NCBI RefSeq assembly: GCF_012641475.1
Contig: NZ_JABAIL010000004.1
Location: 558,001-622,000 of the forward strand
DNA length: 64,000 bases
Origin: Flammeovirga agarivorans
GTDB taxonomy: Bacteria > Bacteroidota > Bacteroidia > Cytophagales > Flammeovirgaceae
Direction: 5' to 3'
Under the pieces are notes generated by a model. The model was not told the DNA's origin and searched no databases. It saw nothing but the letters and a program-made list of their open reading frames with translations. Below, piece by piece: positions 50,082 through 59,744 of this stretch; positions within the stretch are counted from its first letter, which is position 1, and each line of letters starts with the position of its first letter. The translations under genes were made by a program, and so were the position numbers.

Positions 50082-51752
50082 ATGAAAAAGTTTACACTAT
50101 CATTTTTACTTGTAGCAAGCGCTATTGTATCAGCTTTTGCTCAATTTACAGAAGATAAACCAAAACTAGTTGTAGGTATTATCGTTGATCAGATGAAATA
50201 CGATTACATCTCTCGCTATTGGGATAACTTTGGTGAGGATGGTTTCAAAAAATTAGTCGATGAAGGTTATTTCGTAAGAAATGGTCAATATAATTACGCT
50301 CCAACGGTTACCGGTCCTGGCCATGCTTCAGTATACTCAGGAACAAGCCCTGCCTATCACTCGATTGTCAACAACCATTTCTATGACAGAGAGAAAGGAA
50401 AATCTGTGTATTGTGTAGACGACGACAGATACACTACGGTAGGTGCCGATACTAAAAATGGCAAAAAATCACCTTACCGATTAGCAGTTACTAACTTATC
50501 TGATGAATTGAAATGGGCAAGTAATTTTAGATCTAAAGTGTATACGGTTTCAATTAAAGATAGATCTGCAGTTTTACCTGCTGGGCATAGAGCTGATGGT
50601 GCTTATTGGTTAGATGATAAAACTGGTAACTGGATTAGTTCATCTTTCTATATGGAAAACCTACCGGAATGGATTGAAAAAATGAACAATGCTAAGAAAA
50701 GACCCATTGATCAGTATTTAAAATCTACTTGGGAGCTTTCATTACCTGCGGATAGATATACTGCCTCTACAGAAGACAGCACTGCCTATGAATCACTTTT
50801 CCCTGGTAAATCTGAACCCACTTTCCCATATGATATTAAGAAAGGTGTAGCAGCTGATAGAGTAAGAGCAAAGTCAGGTAGAAAATATGACATCATTAAA
50901 GGTACACCTTATGGAAATACTGTTGTCACTGAAATGGCTATCAACATTTTAGATAATGAAGGCTTAGGTCAAGATAATTTCACTGACCTTTTAGGTGTTT
51001 CTTATTCTTCTACAGACTATGCAGGGCATGCATATGGACCACAATCTATGGAAGTAGAAGATATGTACATTAAACTTGATGGAGAAATTGCTACTCTTAT
51101 CAAAAGCTTAGATGAAAAAGTAGGCGAAGGAAATTATGTTATTTTCTTAACTGCTGACCATGCCGGAGCCCAAAATGCTGGTTTCATGAGAGACCGCATG
51201 AATTTCGAAGCCGTAAATATCAAAAGCAAAGAAGATACTAAAGTAATTGATGCTTACTTAAGTGAGAAGTTTGGCGAAGGAAAATATGTTGCTTCCAATT
51301 ACTCTGGTCAATTATACTTAGATAGAAACCTTATTGCTGAAAAGAAACTTGATCTAGAGGAAGTTCAAGCTGCTACTGCAGAAGCATTTATGACGATGCC
51401 TCAATATGCAGCTGCAATTTTAGGCAAGGACTTAGAAAGAAATGAATATACACTTGGCTATAAAGGTTTAATATATAACGGATTTAACCCAAGGTATTCA
51501 CCAGATGTATATGGTGTATTAAAGTCTCATAATGTTGATTATGGAAAAGGTGGTACAACTCACTTCTCTCCATATAGATATGATACTCATGTTCCTATTA
51601 TGTTCTACGGTTGGAAAATTGAATCGGGATATACTCATGCTCCTCATACAATTACTGAAATTGCACCAACCATTTGTTCATTCTTAAACATGAACTATCC
51701 ATCAGGTTGTTATAGTGATCCAATCATTATTCCATTAGAGGATGAAGATTAA
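50082..51752 (+). CDS. pafA: PafA-like alkaline phosphatase (alkaline phosphatase superfamily)
   Basis: The 556-residue exported enzyme has a Sec signal (1-20, SAFA-Q). The two-zinc site is visible in IIVDQMKYD (Asp36), the nucleophile threonine in APTVTGPGHAS (Thr77), then YSSTDYAGHAYGP, LTADHAGAQ and the late THFSPYRYDTHVP. The monoesterase-type residues Asn98 (VNNHFYD) and Lys159-x-Arg161 (SIKDRSAVLPAGH) match those of the well-studied Elizabethkingia PafA. It should hydrolyse phosphate monoesters in the periplasm. No Pho-type regulator is in the window. A terminator follows directly. Confidence 0.88.
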   Translation: MKKFTLSFLLVASAIVSAFAQFTEDKPKLVVGIIVDQMKYDYISRYWDNFGEDGFKKLVDEGYFVRNGQYNYAPTVTGPGHASVYSGTSPAYHSIVNNHFYDREKGKSVYCVDDDRYTTVGADTKNGKKSPYRLAVTNLSDELKWASNFRSKVYTVSIKDRSAVLPAGHRADGAYWLDDKTGNWISSSFYMENLPEWIEKMNNAKKRPIDQYLKSTWELSLPADRYTASTEDSTAYESLFPGKSEPTFPYDIKKGVAADRVRAKSGRKYDIIKGTPYGNTVVTEMAINILDNEGLGQDNFTDLLGVSYSSTDYAGHAYGPQSMEVEDMYIKLDGEIATLIKSLDEKVGEGNYVIFLTADHAGAQNAGFMRDRMNFEAVNIKSKEDTKVIDAYLSEKFGEGKYVASNYSGQLYLDRNLIAEKKLDLEEVQAATAEAFMTMPQYAAAILGKDLERNEYTLGYKGLIYNGFNPRYSPDVYGVLKSHNVDYGKGGTTHFSPYRYDTHVPIMFYGWKIESGYTHAPHTITEIAPTICSFLNMNYPSGCYSDPIIIPLEDED

Positions 51753-51792
51753 AAAAAAGAAGCAGTTAGTTTCAACTAACTGCTTCTTTTTT
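51753..51792. terminator. Bidirectional terminator between convergent genes
   Basis: An 18-bp stem (51753-51770 with 51775-51792) starts with a run of A and ends with six T. Its last two T belong to the stop codon (51791-51793) of the convergent glpD gene. Confidence 0.88.
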
Positions 51793-53347
51793 AACAAAGG
51801 TAACCATTGGCCAACTCAGTATAATCTTTCACTTGATCGTTGACCCACTCGTCATCTTTTTCTAAATATTTAGCCATAAGTTTTGCCACTTCAGGTGCTG
51901 CCTCAATACTTGCCTTAGCATCCAAAAGTAACGACCTTGTTCGTCTTGCTAAGACATCTTCTAAAGTCCTTCCCATTTCATGGGTCACACCCCAAACAAT
52001 ATCAGCAAATCTATAAGGCAAATTCTTATGGATTTTATGTTGTAAATCAGGAATTTCATCAATCAACTTATCTATTTTAGAGATATCATTACCATAAACA
52101 CTTCTAAAATCTAACCGATCAACTCCTTTTTTATATCCATGAAGTAAAACGTCTTTGGTAATACAATGCACCCCCACATCATTGTTCATTCTCTCCATTA
52201 AATTGATTGTATCTTCTGCCATTTGTCGATAAGTTGTCCATTTACCTCCAACGACTGTTATCATCTTGGACTTACTGGCAATTACTTTATGTGAACGAGA
52301 GATTTTCTTGGTCTCCTCATCTTCAGTTTTCACTAATGGTCGTAATCCTGCAAAAACACTTTTCACATCAGATCTTTTTGGTTCTTCGTTTAAATATTTT
52401 GCTGCTGTTTTGAGTATAAATTCAATTTCCTCTTCTAACGCTCTTGGTTCTTCTGACACCTCATCTAATGGTGTATCTGTAGTTCCAACAACAATTTTAT
52501 TATACCATGGCACTGCAAATAATACCCTCCCGTCTTCTGTCCTTGGTACCATAATAGAAGATTGTCCTTGTAAAAACTCTTTATCTAAAATTATATGAAC
52601 CCCTTGACTTGGTTTTACAACTGGCTTGTGTTCTTTTTCATCTAATGCTAAAATTTCATCAACAAAGACACCTGTACAATTTATCACATTGCTAGCCTTA
52701 ACTTGATAAGTATCTTCTGTTTCTTGGTCATTAAATGTTACACCACAAACTTTACCATTCTCATCTTTTTTTAATGATACTACTTTGGCATAATTCAAAA
52801 CGTCACCTTTATAATCATGGATTGTTTTCATTAAAGTGATCGCTAGTCTAGCATCATCAAACTGCCCATCATAATAAAGTACACCGCCAATTAAACCTTC
52901 TTCATTTAAGTTAGGGATTAATGATAAGGTCTTTTCTTTTGATATCATTTCTGACGGGCCAATACCTAAGTCGCCTGCCATGACATCATATACCTTTAGA
53001 CCTGTTGTATATAAAGGTGCGTCCCACCAATCGTAAACTGGAACAATAAATTTTTGATCATGAACTAGATGTGGAGCATTTTCTTTCATTAGACCTCGTT
53101 CTCTCAACGCTTCTCTTACCATACCCACATCTCCTTGCTTTAAATACCGAACACCGCCATGTGCAAGTTTGGTGCTTCTACTTGATGTCCCTTTAGCAAA
53201 GTCATGTTGTTCTAATAATAAGGTTTTGTATCCTCTTAAAGTACTATCGAGGGCAGCACCTAAACCTGTTGCTCCACCTCCAATTATAATTACGTCGTAG
53301 TTGTCAGTCTCATTTATGTTTTTGAGAATTTCCTCTCGGTTTATCAT
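51791..53347 (-). CDS. glpD: FAD-dependent glycerol-3-phosphate dehydrogenase
   Basis: The 518-residue flavoprotein has the N-terminal FAD-binding motif YDVIIIGGGATGLGAALDS. It also has GTSSRSTKLAHGGVRYLKQ, the VPWYNKIVVGTTDTPLDE stretch and VVGGKWTTYRQMAEDT, and ends in a helical DAO_C domain. GlpD oxidises glycerol-3-phosphate to dihydroxyacetone phosphate at the inner membrane and feeds electrons to menaquinone, which links it loosely to menA in this window. No glpK or glpF gene is adjacent. It is monocistronic. Confidence 0.95.
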   Translation of the reverse strand: MINREEILKNINETDNYDVIIIGGGATGLGAALDSTLRGYKTLLLEQHDFAKGTSSRSTKLAHGGVRYLKQGDVGMVREALRERGLMKENAPHLVHDQKFIVPVYDWWDAPLYTTGLKVYDVMAGDLGIGPSEMISKEKTLSLIPNLNEEGLIGGVLYYDGQFDDARLAITLMKTIHDYKGDVLNYAKVVSLKKDENGKVCGVTFNDQETEDTYQVKASNVINCTGVFVDEILALDEKEHKPVVKPSQGVHIILDKEFLQGQSSIMVPRTEDGRVLFAVPWYNKIVVGTTDTPLDEVSEEPRALEEEIEFILKTAAKYLNEEPKRSDVKSVFAGLRPLVKTEDEETKKISRSHKVIASKSKMITVVGGKWTTYRQMAEDTINLMERMNNDVGVHCITKDVLLHGYKKGVDRLDFRSVYGNDISKIDKLIDEIPDLQHKIHKNLPYRFADIVWGVTHEMGRTLEDVLARRTRSLLLDAKASIEAAPEVAKLMAKYLEKDDEWVNDQVKDYTELANGYLC

Positions 53348-53594
53348 GGTCTTGTTTATTTTGTGTTTATATATCTTAATTTAAGAATAAAGATTAATAG
53401 GTCAGTCTTTTTTAGAGGAATATTTACAAAAAACAGGGTTTAGAAAATTAGATCAATTAAAAACCGATTATTGCTAAATTTATTCAGTGAATATTGCAAT
53501 TTGAAAACAAAATTGTACTTATTTAGTAGTTGTGTTATAGAAATCATCTTTCTTTCAATCTATTAACTTGAACTATTCAATCTATCCAAATTTT

Positions 53595-55976
53595 ATGCGA
53601 ACTATCAAGCTAACCATTGCCTTGCTATTCTTGCTGATAAGTCAGGTAATTATTGCTCAAGAAAAGCAGTTTACAATTAGTGGATATGTAAAAGATAACT
53701 CCTCTGGAGAAACTCTAATTGGGGCGTCTGTTTATTCTGCTGAAGCTAAAGCTGGAGTAATTACTAATCCTTACGGTTTTTACTCACTTACTCTGCCTGA
53801 AGGCACTCATAATATTTCTTTCAAATTTGTCGGTTTTCAGACTTTCAATAAAGAAATTAGTCTCACTGCCAACCAAAAGTTAAATATTAACTTAGTAAGT
53901 GCCGACGTTGAACTGGCTGAAGTAGTAGTTACAGGTGAAAGAGAGGATGCTAACGTTGCAGATGTACAAATGAGTACTCAAAAAATGGAAATAGAAACCA
54001 TTTTAAAAATACCAGCATTATTAGGCGAAGTAGATGTCATCAAGTCCATTCAACTTTTACCTGGAGTAAGTACTGTTGGCGAAGGTGCTACTGGCTTTAA
54101 TGTTCGTGGTGGTGGCGTTGGTCAGAACTTAGTCCTTTTGGATGAAGCCCCTGTTTTCAATTCCTCTCACCTCTTCGGATTCTTTTCTGTATTTAATCCA
54201 GATGCAGTTAAGGATGTGAAATTAATTAAAGGAGGTATTCCCGCTCAATACGGTGGCCGTCTCTCGTCTATTCTTGATGTAAGAATGAAAGAAGGTAATA
54301 GTAAGCAATTGAAAGTTCAAGGTGGTATTGGGGCAATTTTCAGTCGATTAACTGTTGAAGCACCGATTATTAAGGACAAAATGTCTTTCCTGATTGGTGG
54401 TAGACGTTCTTACATTGATATTCTTGCTGCTCCTTTCTTAAATGATGACTTAAGTGGCTCAAAGTTTAATTTTTGGGATCTTACCGCTAAAATCAACTAT
54501 GATATTAATGAGAACAACAAAATATTCGTTTCAGGATATTGGGGACGAGATACCTTTGGATCATCAAATATCTTTGAGTCCAATTGGGGTAATGTTACCG
54601 GAACTCTTCGTTGGAATCACCTATTCACTGAAAAGTTATTTATGAATGTTACAGGATATATTTCTGATTACGACTATCACTTAGGTGTAAATGATACTCA
54701 AGATTCATTCGAATGGGATTCTAGAGTAAAAACTTACTCAGTAAAACCTGAATTGACTTGGTACTTAGGAACAAAAAATACAATCACATTCGGTGGACAA
54801 TCTATTGTCTATGACTTTTCACCTGGTACAACAACTGCTAAAAGTGGTGGACAAGAACTTCCTCCATTCTCATTGGCAAAACAATACGGCTGGGAAAATG
54901 CCTTATACATCGGTAATGATCAAAAATTATCAAAAAAGGTATCCTTACAATATGGATTAAGATTTTCTACTTTCTCGTATATGGGACCTGCCACTACATA
55001 TGAATATGCCCCTGCTCCTCCAAACACTAGAAAAGAACCAATTCTTGAGTCTGAAAAAACGTATGAAGCTTGGGAGCCTATTGAAACCTACTATAATTTA
55101 GAACCTAGATTTGCTGTTAAATATCAATTCAATGAGAAAAGTTCATTAAAAGCCAGCTACAACAGAATGGCTCAATATATTCACTTAATTTCTAATACCA
55201 GTGCAGCATCACCTTTAGATGTATGGTCGCCTAGTACGAATAACATCCGACCTCAAATTGGAGATCAATACGCATTAGGATATTTCAGAAACTTTAAAGA
55301 AAATACTTTTGAGTTCTCTGGAGAAGTTTATTACAAACCTCTTCAAAACCTAATTGATTATATTGATGGTGCTGACATTCTTTTAAATGAATATCTAGAA
55401 GGCGATTTATTACCATCAGAAGGCCGAGCTTACGGTTTAGAATTATACATGAAAAAGAATAAAGGTAAGCTTACAGGATGGGTGAGTTATACTTTTGCCA
55501 GATCAGAACAAAAAACTGATGGTATTAATTTAGGTGAATACTATCCTGCTCGTTTCGATCAAGCGCATAACTTAACAGTAAGTAGTTTTTATGATATCAA
55601 TGAACGCTGGAGTTTATCTGCCAATTTCAATTTTGTAACAGGAACTCCAACTACCTTCCCTACCAATCAAATTGTGGTACAAGATTATGGTGTCCCTCAT
55701 AATGTTGATGGAGTTAGAAACAATCAACGTATTGGGTACTACCACCGATTGGATATCTCCGCTACACTTAATGGTAAAAAGAAACCAGATAAAAGATGGG
55801 AACATTATTGGGTTTTTGGCTTCTACAATACGTATGCAAGACGAAATCCATATTCTGTCTACTTCCAACCTTCAGCACAAAGACCACCTGAAGGGCAACC
55901 AGCCCCTAATCAAGCCATTCGCCTTTCTGTGATTGGTACTATTATCCCATCGGTTTCATACAATTTTAAATGGTAA
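53595..55976 (+). CDS. TonB-dependent receptor with carboxypeptidase-regulatory-like domain
   Basis: The 793-residue outer-membrane protein starts at the ATG at 53595 (a TTG at 53568 would add nine residues). It has a signal peptide ending VIIA-Q and a CarboxypepD-regulatory-like beta-sandwich (about 25-105, FTISGYVKDNSSGETLIGAS). The plug follows, with INLVSADVELAEVVVTGERE, SIQLLPGVSTVGEGATGFNV and RGGGVGQNLVLLDEAP, then the 22-strand barrel. This subclass (as in FecA-like receptors of Bacteroidota) imports an unknown substrate with energy from TonB. The DUF4249 lipoprotein follows after five bases, a known pairing. Confidence 0.92.
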   Translation: MRTIKLTIALLFLLISQVIIAQEKQFTISGYVKDNSSGETLIGASVYSAEAKAGVITNPYGFYSLTLPEGTHNISFKFVGFQTFNKEISLTANQKLNINLVSADVELAEVVVTGEREDANVADVQMSTQKMEIETILKIPALLGEVDVIKSIQLLPGVSTVGEGATGFNVRGGGVGQNLVLLDEAPVFNSSHLFGFFSVFNPDAVKDVKLIKGGIPAQYGGRLSSILDVRMKEGNSKQLKVQGGIGAIFSRLTVEAPIIKDKMSFLIGGRRSYIDILAAPFLNDDLSGSKFNFWDLTAKINYDINENNKIFVSGYWGRDTFGSSNIFESNWGNVTGTLRWNHLFTEKLFMNVTGYISDYDYHLGVNDTQDSFEWDSRVKTYSVKPELTWYLGTKNTITFGGQSIVYDFSPGTTTAKSGGQELPPFSLAKQYGWENALYIGNDQKLSKKVSLQYGLRFSTFSYMGPATTYEYAPAPPNTRKEPILESEKTYEAWEPIETYYNLEPRFAVKYQFNEKSSLKASYNRMAQYIHLISNTSAASPLDVWSPSTNNIRPQIGDQYALGYFRNFKENTFEFSGEVYYKPLQNLIDYIDGADILLNEYLEGDLLPSEGRAYGLELYMKKNKGKLTGWVSYTFARSEQKTDGINLGEYYPARFDQAHNLTVSSFYDINERWSLSANFNFVTGTPTTFPTNQIVVQDYGVPHNVDGVRNNQRIGYYHRLDISATLNGKKKPDKRWEHYWVFGFYNTYARRNPYSVYFQPSAQRPPEGQPAPNQAIRLSVIGTIIPSVSYNFKW

Positions 55977-55981
55977 GCAAA

Positions 55982-56974
55982 ATGAAAAAGTTAGCAAACA
56001 TATATCTCCTATTTTCAATTTTTATCTTTTTCTCCTGTGAAGATGTTATTGATGTAGATCTTGAAACAGGTAGAGCACAAATTGTAGTTGATGGCTGGGT
56101 TAATAATAAATTTGAAGAACAGCGTATCCGTTTAATTTCAACAGTAGGCTATTTTGATAATAACACTCCTCCCGCTGTCGAAAATGCAGTTGTCAAATTA
56201 CACGACCTTGTAAATAATAAAGTCATGGATTTCACTTATGATGAAAACGGATATTATACTTGGACACCATCATCTATTGATGATACATTAATTGTAAGGG
56301 AACGTCCTGGAGATTTTGACCGAGACAGTGATGGCAATTACAATAATTACTACAAATTAGAAGTATCTGTAAATTTTGACGATAAAGATTTAGCTTTCGA
56401 AGCTTTTACATCTCTTGAAAGAGTACCAGTTATCGATTCATTAGTATTTATGACCGATAAAGGTCAAAAGGTAGAAGATGATGAGATTTATGGTGAATTA
56501 TGGGCTAAAGATTTTGCAGGACCTGCTGACTGCTATTGGATCAAGACTTGGAAAAATGGTTCTTTCTTAAATAAATCTTCGGAGATGCAACTAGCCTTTG
56601 ATATTACTCCTGGTAGAAGTGATTACGGTAATATTCTTACGGAACCCACCGTTTTTATTCCACCTGTAAGATTAGGAATCAATCCAGTGTTATCTGATGA
56701 AGAAGCAGATGCTGGGGAAAAGTTTTATGAAGTGGGTGATACCGTTTATTGTGAAATACATTCTATGACTGAAGATGCGTTTGATTTTATGAGTAGATCA
56801 AAGTCATCTATGGCAAATGGAGGGCTTTTTGCTACTCCTTTAGCAAATGTACCTTCAAATATTAAAGCTTCTAACGAAGCAACTGAGGGTATGGTAGTTG
56901 GAGTTTTCTGTGGTTCCGCAATAACTTCGCTTGGCTATCGTATTAATAGTAAGCCTCCTTATGATGATCGTTAA
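55982..56974 (+). CDS. DUF4249 surface lipoprotein, partner of the TonB receptor
   Basis: The 330-residue protein has a lipoprotein signal with the lipobox FFSC (from the ATG at 55982; an earlier ATG at 55970 overlaps the receptor gene). The mature part begins EDVIDVDLETGRAQIVVDGWV, the typical DUF4249 start, and continues with beta-rich stretches and a run of acidic residues. In Bacteroidota such lipoproteins are encoded beside TonB receptors and probably help capture the substrate at the cell surface, as SusD does for SusC; this role is inferred. The transported compound is unknown. Confidence 0.88.
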   Translation: MKKLANIYLLFSIFIFFSCEDVIDVDLETGRAQIVVDGWVNNKFEEQRIRLISTVGYFDNNTPPAVENAVVKLHDLVNNKVMDFTYDENGYYTWTPSSIDDTLIVRERPGDFDRDSDGNYNNYYKLEVSVNFDDKDLAFEAFTSLERVPVIDSLVFMTDKGQKVEDDEIYGELWAKDFAGPADCYWIKTWKNGSFLNKSSEMQLAFDITPGRSDYGNILTEPTVFIPPVRLGINPVLSDEEADAGEKFYEVGDTVYCEIHSMTEDAFDFMSRSKSSMANGGLFATPLANVPSNIKASNEATEGMVVGVFCGSAITSLGYRINSKPPYDDR

Positions 56975-57014
56975 TTCATAAGGAAAGATTTATCATAGAA
57001 GAAGATTTTTTTAT

Positions 57015-58901
57015 ATGTCGATTCAACAGGATGTCGAAAAATTCAACCCATCAAGAGAACGCGTAGAAGGGTATTATTCTGAAAGTTACAAACTGATAGA
57101 CAGAAGTATGCAATATACCCTATTAGGTATGTTTGCACTTGCTATTGGTCTTTCTTTTGAAACAGGAAAATGGATTATCGCATTAGGGTTAGCTTCTGCT
57201 TGTTCTATTGCCTACTTCATTTTACTCTACAATAGTACAAATAGCACCTCTCCGCGTTATATTCTTGCGTTTACATTTTTCTTATTTCAAGTTCAGTATT
57301 TGATCGTTGCCCCCAACTTTCCCTATGCACAATTCGCTTTTTTTGGAGCATTGACATTACTGACTATGTATCAGTCCTGGACAGTTCTCACCATATATTT
57401 CATGTTGACCTTCTTAATGTATGTTTCCTTATCCCTTTTGGGGACAGACATGTGGTTAACGAGACTTTTAGAGGAGAGTATAGAAAATAGATCTTACGAA
57501 GGGTTGGTCTCAGTACCTTTAATCACTTTCTTCTATTTTGGTATTTGCTTGTTTATTGCAGCTAGGCTTAAAGATCAATCCTACAGAAATGCTCGATATG
57601 CTATTTTCTTAGAAGATCAAATGCATATTGAAGAAAATACAAAGCTTGCACAAGATATTGCTAATGATAAGTTATATGAAAAATACGATATCAATGAAAA
57701 CGACATTCTTGGTAACTTATTAATTAGTATGAGAGATCAGGTCCGTGAACAGAAAGAAAGTGTTGAAAAACAAGGTTGGATTGCCTCTGGTCTAAGTTCT
57801 ATTAGTGAGCTTTTACTTTCTGTAAAGGATATCAAAAAGTTAAGTACGAAAACATTAAGAGAGATCACTGAATACCTTCATGCGGGACTAGGAGCTTTCT
57901 ATTTGTACGATCCCGAAACTGAGCAATTGGAAATTAGCGCCTGCTACAGCGAACACCGTAGAAAAAAGGTAGGTGATAAATATAATGTAGGTGAAGGTCA
58001 AGTTGGTGAAGTATTTCTAAAGAACACCCCTACTTTGATTACAAATATTCCTGAGGACTATACGCCGATCAACTCTGGTCTTGGCGAATCTCTACCAAAA
58101 AATATCTTTATCGTACCGCTTTCTGTAAATAAGGACGTGGTCGGTGTCATTGAAGTAGCTTCATTGCGTGAATTCTCCGAGCAAGAAAGAGCATTACTTA
58201 CGGAAATCGCACCTTCTATTGCATTAACGATAAGAACTATTAACTCTCAAAATAGAACTAATGAGTTACTAGAAGATTCTCAAAAGACCAACGACATCCT
58301 AAAAAATAAGGAAGAGACCTTAAAGGAAAATATGTTGCTACTCCAAGATACTAAACGTCAGATGGAGATTAAGCAAAAGCAGTTAGAGGAACAAGAAGAA
58401 GAAAGTTTACTATTCTTTGAAAGAGCAATGGATGCTATGATTGCTTTTGACGAGGAAGGCAATATACTTAGATTAAACCCTGCAGCTTCTCATATTTTCC
58501 AAATTGGTATCGTTGCTGAAGGACAGAAAATCCAAGATGTTTTAGGTAAAAGTTTTGAAAGAGCAGTGAATAATCGTAGAACGATGAAACTCAAAAGAGC
58601 AAATGGAGACGTATTCACTGCACTAATCTTTATTACTGAGATTACTACAAACGAACAACTAAGACGCATTGCCTATATTCAGGACATTTCTGAACAAGAC
58701 AAAAAAGAGAAAGAACTAAGGGTTCTCCTTGATCGAGCTCAAGTAAAGAACGAACAGCTTCTTGAACAAGAGAAAACGATGAAGGAAAGTCTACTAATGA
58801 ACATAAATACCAAAGATAGGTTGAATAAAGCTCATCAAAGAATTAGTGAGCTTGAACTGGAAATTGGTAAATTGCACCAAGATTTACGAAACAAGAAATA
58901 A
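57015..58901 (+). CDS. Membrane GAF-PAS sensor without an output domain
   Basis: The 628-residue protein has about six membrane helices (31-183). A HAMP-like helical linker precedes a GAF domain (about 275-405, LGAFYLYDPETEQLEISAC to VVGVIEVASLREFSEQE), a coiled coil (412-462), a PAS domain (465-560, AMDAMIAFDEEGNILRLNPAA) and a final coiled coil (560-628). There is no histidine-kinase, cyclase, EAL, SpoIIE or DNA-binding domain, so it must work by changing a partner. The layout suggests a signalling sensor, perhaps for redox or small ligands. The flavin reductase gene starts 26 bases on, but a functional link is inference. Confidence 0.82.
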   Translation: MSIQQDVEKFNPSRERVEGYYSESYKLIDRSMQYTLLGMFALAIGLSFETGKWIIALGLASACSIAYFILLYNSTNSTSPRYILAFTFFLFQVQYLIVAPNFPYAQFAFFGALTLLTMYQSWTVLTIYFMLTFLMYVSLSLLGTDMWLTRLLEESIENRSYEGLVSVPLITFFYFGICLFIAARLKDQSYRNARYAIFLEDQMHIEENTKLAQDIANDKLYEKYDINENDILGNLLISMRDQVREQKESVEKQGWIASGLSSISELLLSVKDIKKLSTKTLREITEYLHAGLGAFYLYDPETEQLEISACYSEHRRKKVGDKYNVGEGQVGEVFLKNTPTLITNIPEDYTPINSGLGESLPKNIFIVPLSVNKDVVGVIEVASLREFSEQERALLTEIAPSIALTIRTINSQNRTNELLEDSQKTNDILKNKEETLKENMLLLQDTKRQMEIKQKQLEEQEEESLLFFERAMDAMIAFDEEGNILRLNPAASHIFQIGIVAEGQKIQDVLGKSFERAVNNRRTMKLKRANGDVFTALIFITEITTNEQLRRIAYIQDISEQDKKEKELRVLLDRAQVKNEQLLEQEKTMKESLLMNINTKDRLNKAHQRISELELEIGKLHQDLRNKK

Positions 58902-58927
58902 CTTTGGACACAACAACTCAACAAAAA

Positions 58928-59410
58928 ATGATTGATTCCGCATTATTTAAAGCGGCAATGAGACGCATCACTTCAACTGTAACAATTGTTACTTCCGAAG
59001 GAATTTCAGGAAAAGAAGGACTAACAGCAACAGCCGTAACTTCCCTATCAGACACTCCTCCTAGTCTTCTAGTATGTGTCAACAAACAGAGTAAAGCTCA
59101 TGATGTGATTTTACGAAATAAAACCTTTTCGATTCACCTTTTGAATGAGCACCAAGAAGCTGTTTCAAATACATTTGCCGGTTATACTGATAGACAAGGT
59201 GACGATAAGTTTTCCATTGTTGAATGGGCTGATCAAGGACAGTATAAATCAATGGAAGGTGCTTTAGCAACTATCCACTGTAAATTGATAGAAGCTCATA
59301 ATGGTTTTACACATAACATTTTAATTGGGGAGATTACAGAGATTACTCTTTCTGATGAAAATGACAAACCTTTACTGTACGGAAACGGTAAATACACTAG
59401 CATCAAATAA
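58928..59410 (+). CDS. Flavin reductase-like FMN-binding protein
   Basis: From the ATG at 58928 this is 160 residues. It has the flavin-reductase fold of the HpaC/FMN-binding split-barrel type: FKAAMRRITSTVTIVTSEG, GLTATAVTSLSDTPPSLLVCVN, FSIHLLNEHQEAVSNTFAG and HCKLIEAHNGFTHNILIGEI. It likely reduces FMN or FAD with NAD(P)H for a monooxygenase, but no oxygenase gene is nearby. An upstream TTG at 58904 overlaps the previous stop and is less likely. It is co-directional with the GAF-PAS gene. Confidence 0.86.
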   Translation: MIDSALFKAAMRRITSTVTIVTSEGISGKEGLTATAVTSLSDTPPSLLVCVNKQSKAHDVILRNKTFSIHLLNEHQEAVSNTFAGYTDRQGDDKFSIVEWADQGQYKSMEGALATIHCKLIEAHNGFTHNILIGEITEITLSDENDKPLLYGNGKYTSIK

Positions 59411-59472
59411 TATAATTATCCCAATTACAGATATTTATTTGTAAATAAGATGATTACAAAAAACATAAAAAT

Positions 59473-59494
59473 AGGCCCTTCGGGGTCTTTTTTT
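59473..59494 (+). terminator. UUCG-tetraloop terminator
   Basis: A 6-bp stem (59473-59478 with 59483-59488, one G-U) encloses the stable tetraloop TTCG closed by C-G, followed by a T-run to 59494. It ends the transcript of the GAF-PAS and flavin reductase genes. With the promoter at 59604-59631 it is the only signal I see in the 334-base gene-free stretch 59411-59744. Confidence 0.83.
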
Positions 59495-59603
59495 GGACTA
59501 ATTCAAGATAAAAACGACCCATCACCAAAAAAAATAAAATAAAAAATGCTTGATTTTAAGATTCATTATTACTTTATTTAAGATATGGAACTAATTTTAA
59601 CTA

Positions 59604-59631
59604 TTGTTACATAGTTTTTATCCTATTTTTG
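59604..59631 (+). promoter_or_regulatory. Promoter of the AraC-family regulator gene
   Basis: TTG (59604-59606), 17 bases, then TATTTTTG (59624-59631), an exact TAnnTTTG. The start codon lies 113 bases downstream, so a leader of about 105 bases is expected. Confidence 0.6.
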
Positions 59632-59744
59632 TCCAATAATTAATCAGGTAAACGAATTTAGAAATTGTACAATTTATATAATTCATTTAAGATTACGAAC
59701 CCAATAACTGTGTAGTTAATAGTATTTCTCCTCATTAATTTACA

